Below are positions 63,288-64,000 of a DNA stretch of 64,000 nt, piece after piece; position 1 is the first letter of the stretch; the number at the start of each line of letters is the position of its first letter. The stretch lies in the NCBI RefSeq assembly GCF_000369525.1, contig NZ_KB850072.1, positions 928,760-992,759 of the forward strand, in the 5' to 3' direction. This DNA comes from Acinetobacter higginsii (lineage in GTDB: Bacteria; Pseudomonadota; Gammaproteobacteria; Pseudomonadales; Moraxellaceae). Under the pieces are notes generated by a model that saw only the letters and a program-made list of their open reading frames with translations, ran no database searches and had not been told where the DNA came from. The translations under genes and the position numbers were made by a program.

Positions 63288-64000
63288 ATGTCTTTAGATT
63301 TATCGGCGAAAAAAGCCACATCAATTAAGTTATTCAACTTTTCCGCACCTGCGATGCGGGCATTCCACATGAGTTGGCTTGCTTTCTTCGTTTGTTTCTT
63401 TGCTTGGTTTGCCTGTGCACCGTTAATGCCAGTGATCGCAGGCGAGTTCCATCTCACCAAAGATCAGATCGCCAATATTAATATTGCTGCTGTTGCAATC
63501 ACGATTGTGGTTCGATTAATCGTTGGCCCACTGTGTGACAAATACGGCCCACGTAAAACTTATACTGCATTGTTATTGCTGGGTAGCATTCCTGTATTTG
63601 GTGTTGCTGCAGCAAATAGTTATGAATCCTTCCTATTTTTTCGCTTATTGATTGGTGCAATTGGCGCCAGCTTTGTGATTACTCAATACCATACCAGCAT
63701 TATGTTTGCGCCAAATGTTGTAGGCACTGCAAATGCCGCGTCAGCTGGCTGGGGGAATGCAGGTGGTGGTGCGACACAAGCCTTGATGCCTTTACTATTG
63801 TCTGCCTTGGTGATGTTCGGTGTAGAACAAGCCATGGGTTGGAGAATTGCATTGCTTGTACCTGGTGTGATGATGCTGATCGTAGGTGTGCTTTATTGGA
63901 AGCTGACTCAAGATTGCCCACAAGGCGATTTTAAAGAACTTCGTGCACAAGGCATCATAGTTGGAAGCGATAAAAAAGGTGGCTTGGCAATCCTAATGTA
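63288..64000 (+). CDS. Nitrate/nitrite transporter of the MFS (NarK/NasA type), cut by window end
   Basis: The first 237 residues of an MFS protein with membrane segments from about residue 27 on. Family marks are GPLCDKYGPRKTYTALLL near residue 83, the nitrate-signature AGWGNAGGGATQ near residue 152 and the FFRLLIGAIGASFVITQYH helix near residue 117. It brings nitrate in for assimilation. ATG 63288 is chosen with GGGAG 7 bases upstream; ATG 63282 is too close to that site. It is controlled at two levels: sigma-54/NtrC initiation and NasT antitermination. The 3-prime end is outside the window. Confidence 0.88.
   Translation, partial: MSLDLSAKKATSIKLFNFSAPAMRAFHMSWLAFFVCFFAWFACAPLMPVIAGEFHLTKDQIANINIAAVAITIVVRLIVGPLCDKYGPRKTYTALLLLGSIPVFGVAAANSYESFLFFRLLIGAIGASFVITQYHTSIMFAPNVVGTANAASAGWGNAGGGATQALMPLLLSALVMFGVEQAMGWRIALLVPGVMMLIVGVLYWKLTQDCPQGDFKELRAQGIIVGSDKKGGLAILM

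Noticed and set aside
1-64000. CRISPR array, IS element, tRNA, rRNA or attachment site
   Set aside because: No regularly spaced repeats, transposase, tRNA cloverleaf or flanking direct repeats were seen on reading both strands.

Overview
The window looks like a chromosomal segment of an Acinetobacter species. The DNA is AT-rich. It carries a BlsA-type BLUF photoreceptor, the 4-hydroxyphenylpyruvate/fumarylacetoacetate cluster, a nasT-nasS-nitrate transporter locus and Acinetobacter-style accessory catabolic operons. No rRNA, tRNA, insertion sequence or CRISPR array was recognised. All functional calls come from reading motifs; no database search was run.

Region 1 (66-17984, + strand) is a large Ter-type stress-response island of 16 genes. 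It holds three tandem TerY-like VWA proteins with a TerD protein between the first two, a PP2C phosphatase and an atypical protein kinase. A five-gene biosynthetic block follows: ATP-grasp ligase, PRPP-type transferase with a TRSP domain, HAD phosphatase, StiP/Pelota-type PRTase and a CitE-like TIM barrel. Then come TerA-, TerD-, DUF475/TerC- and TerE-like proteins, a terminator, and a TerF-like, AIM24 and TerD unit. The logic appears to be metal or stress sensing by TerD/VWA proteins, phospho-switching by kinase/PP2C, and synthesis of an unknown nucleotide-like metabolite.

Region 2 (18056-25118) has a thioesterase/iron-alcohol-dehydrogenase pair and then an AT-rich accessory stretch. This holds a lipocalin-like orphan, a small membrane protein, a BLUF gene broken by one stop codon beside an intact blsA-like gene, a decayed minus-strand gene and a glutathione transferase. 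Region 3 (25119-30550) is ordinary: low-molecular-weight phosphatase, MurB, YdcF-like protein, lysophospholipase-like hydrolase and an FMN glutamate-synthase-domain protein.

Region 4 (30822-35824) is an IclR regulator and a GntP permease / iron-ADH / MmsA operon with a strong promoter and a 25-bp palindromic operator. Region 5 (36183-43352) is tyrosine degradation: hppD, an IclR regulator, a VOC protein, maiA, fahA and an amino-acid permease. No classical hmgA is present, and a 19-bp motif is shared by the hppD and fahA/permease promoters. Region 6 (43602-53874) is a LysR regulator, a BCCT transporter and a divergent operon of CntA-like Rieske oxygenase, aldehyde dehydrogenase, rubredoxin-rubredoxin reductase fusion, FAD amine oxidase, EutQ-like cupin and porin. 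This is probably a catabolic system for an unidentified quaternary ammonium compound.

Region 7 (53954-60403) is MarC, an MFS permease, an amidase, a secreted protein and accC-accB-aroQ. Region 8 (60404-64000) is a gene-free stretch with two hairpins, nasS and nasT on the minus strand, and a nitrate transporter cut off by the window end. The transporter is preceded by an NtrC site, a sigma-54 promoter and an RNA leader with two AnnGnn hexaloop hairpins, the form expected for ANTAR antitermination by NasT.
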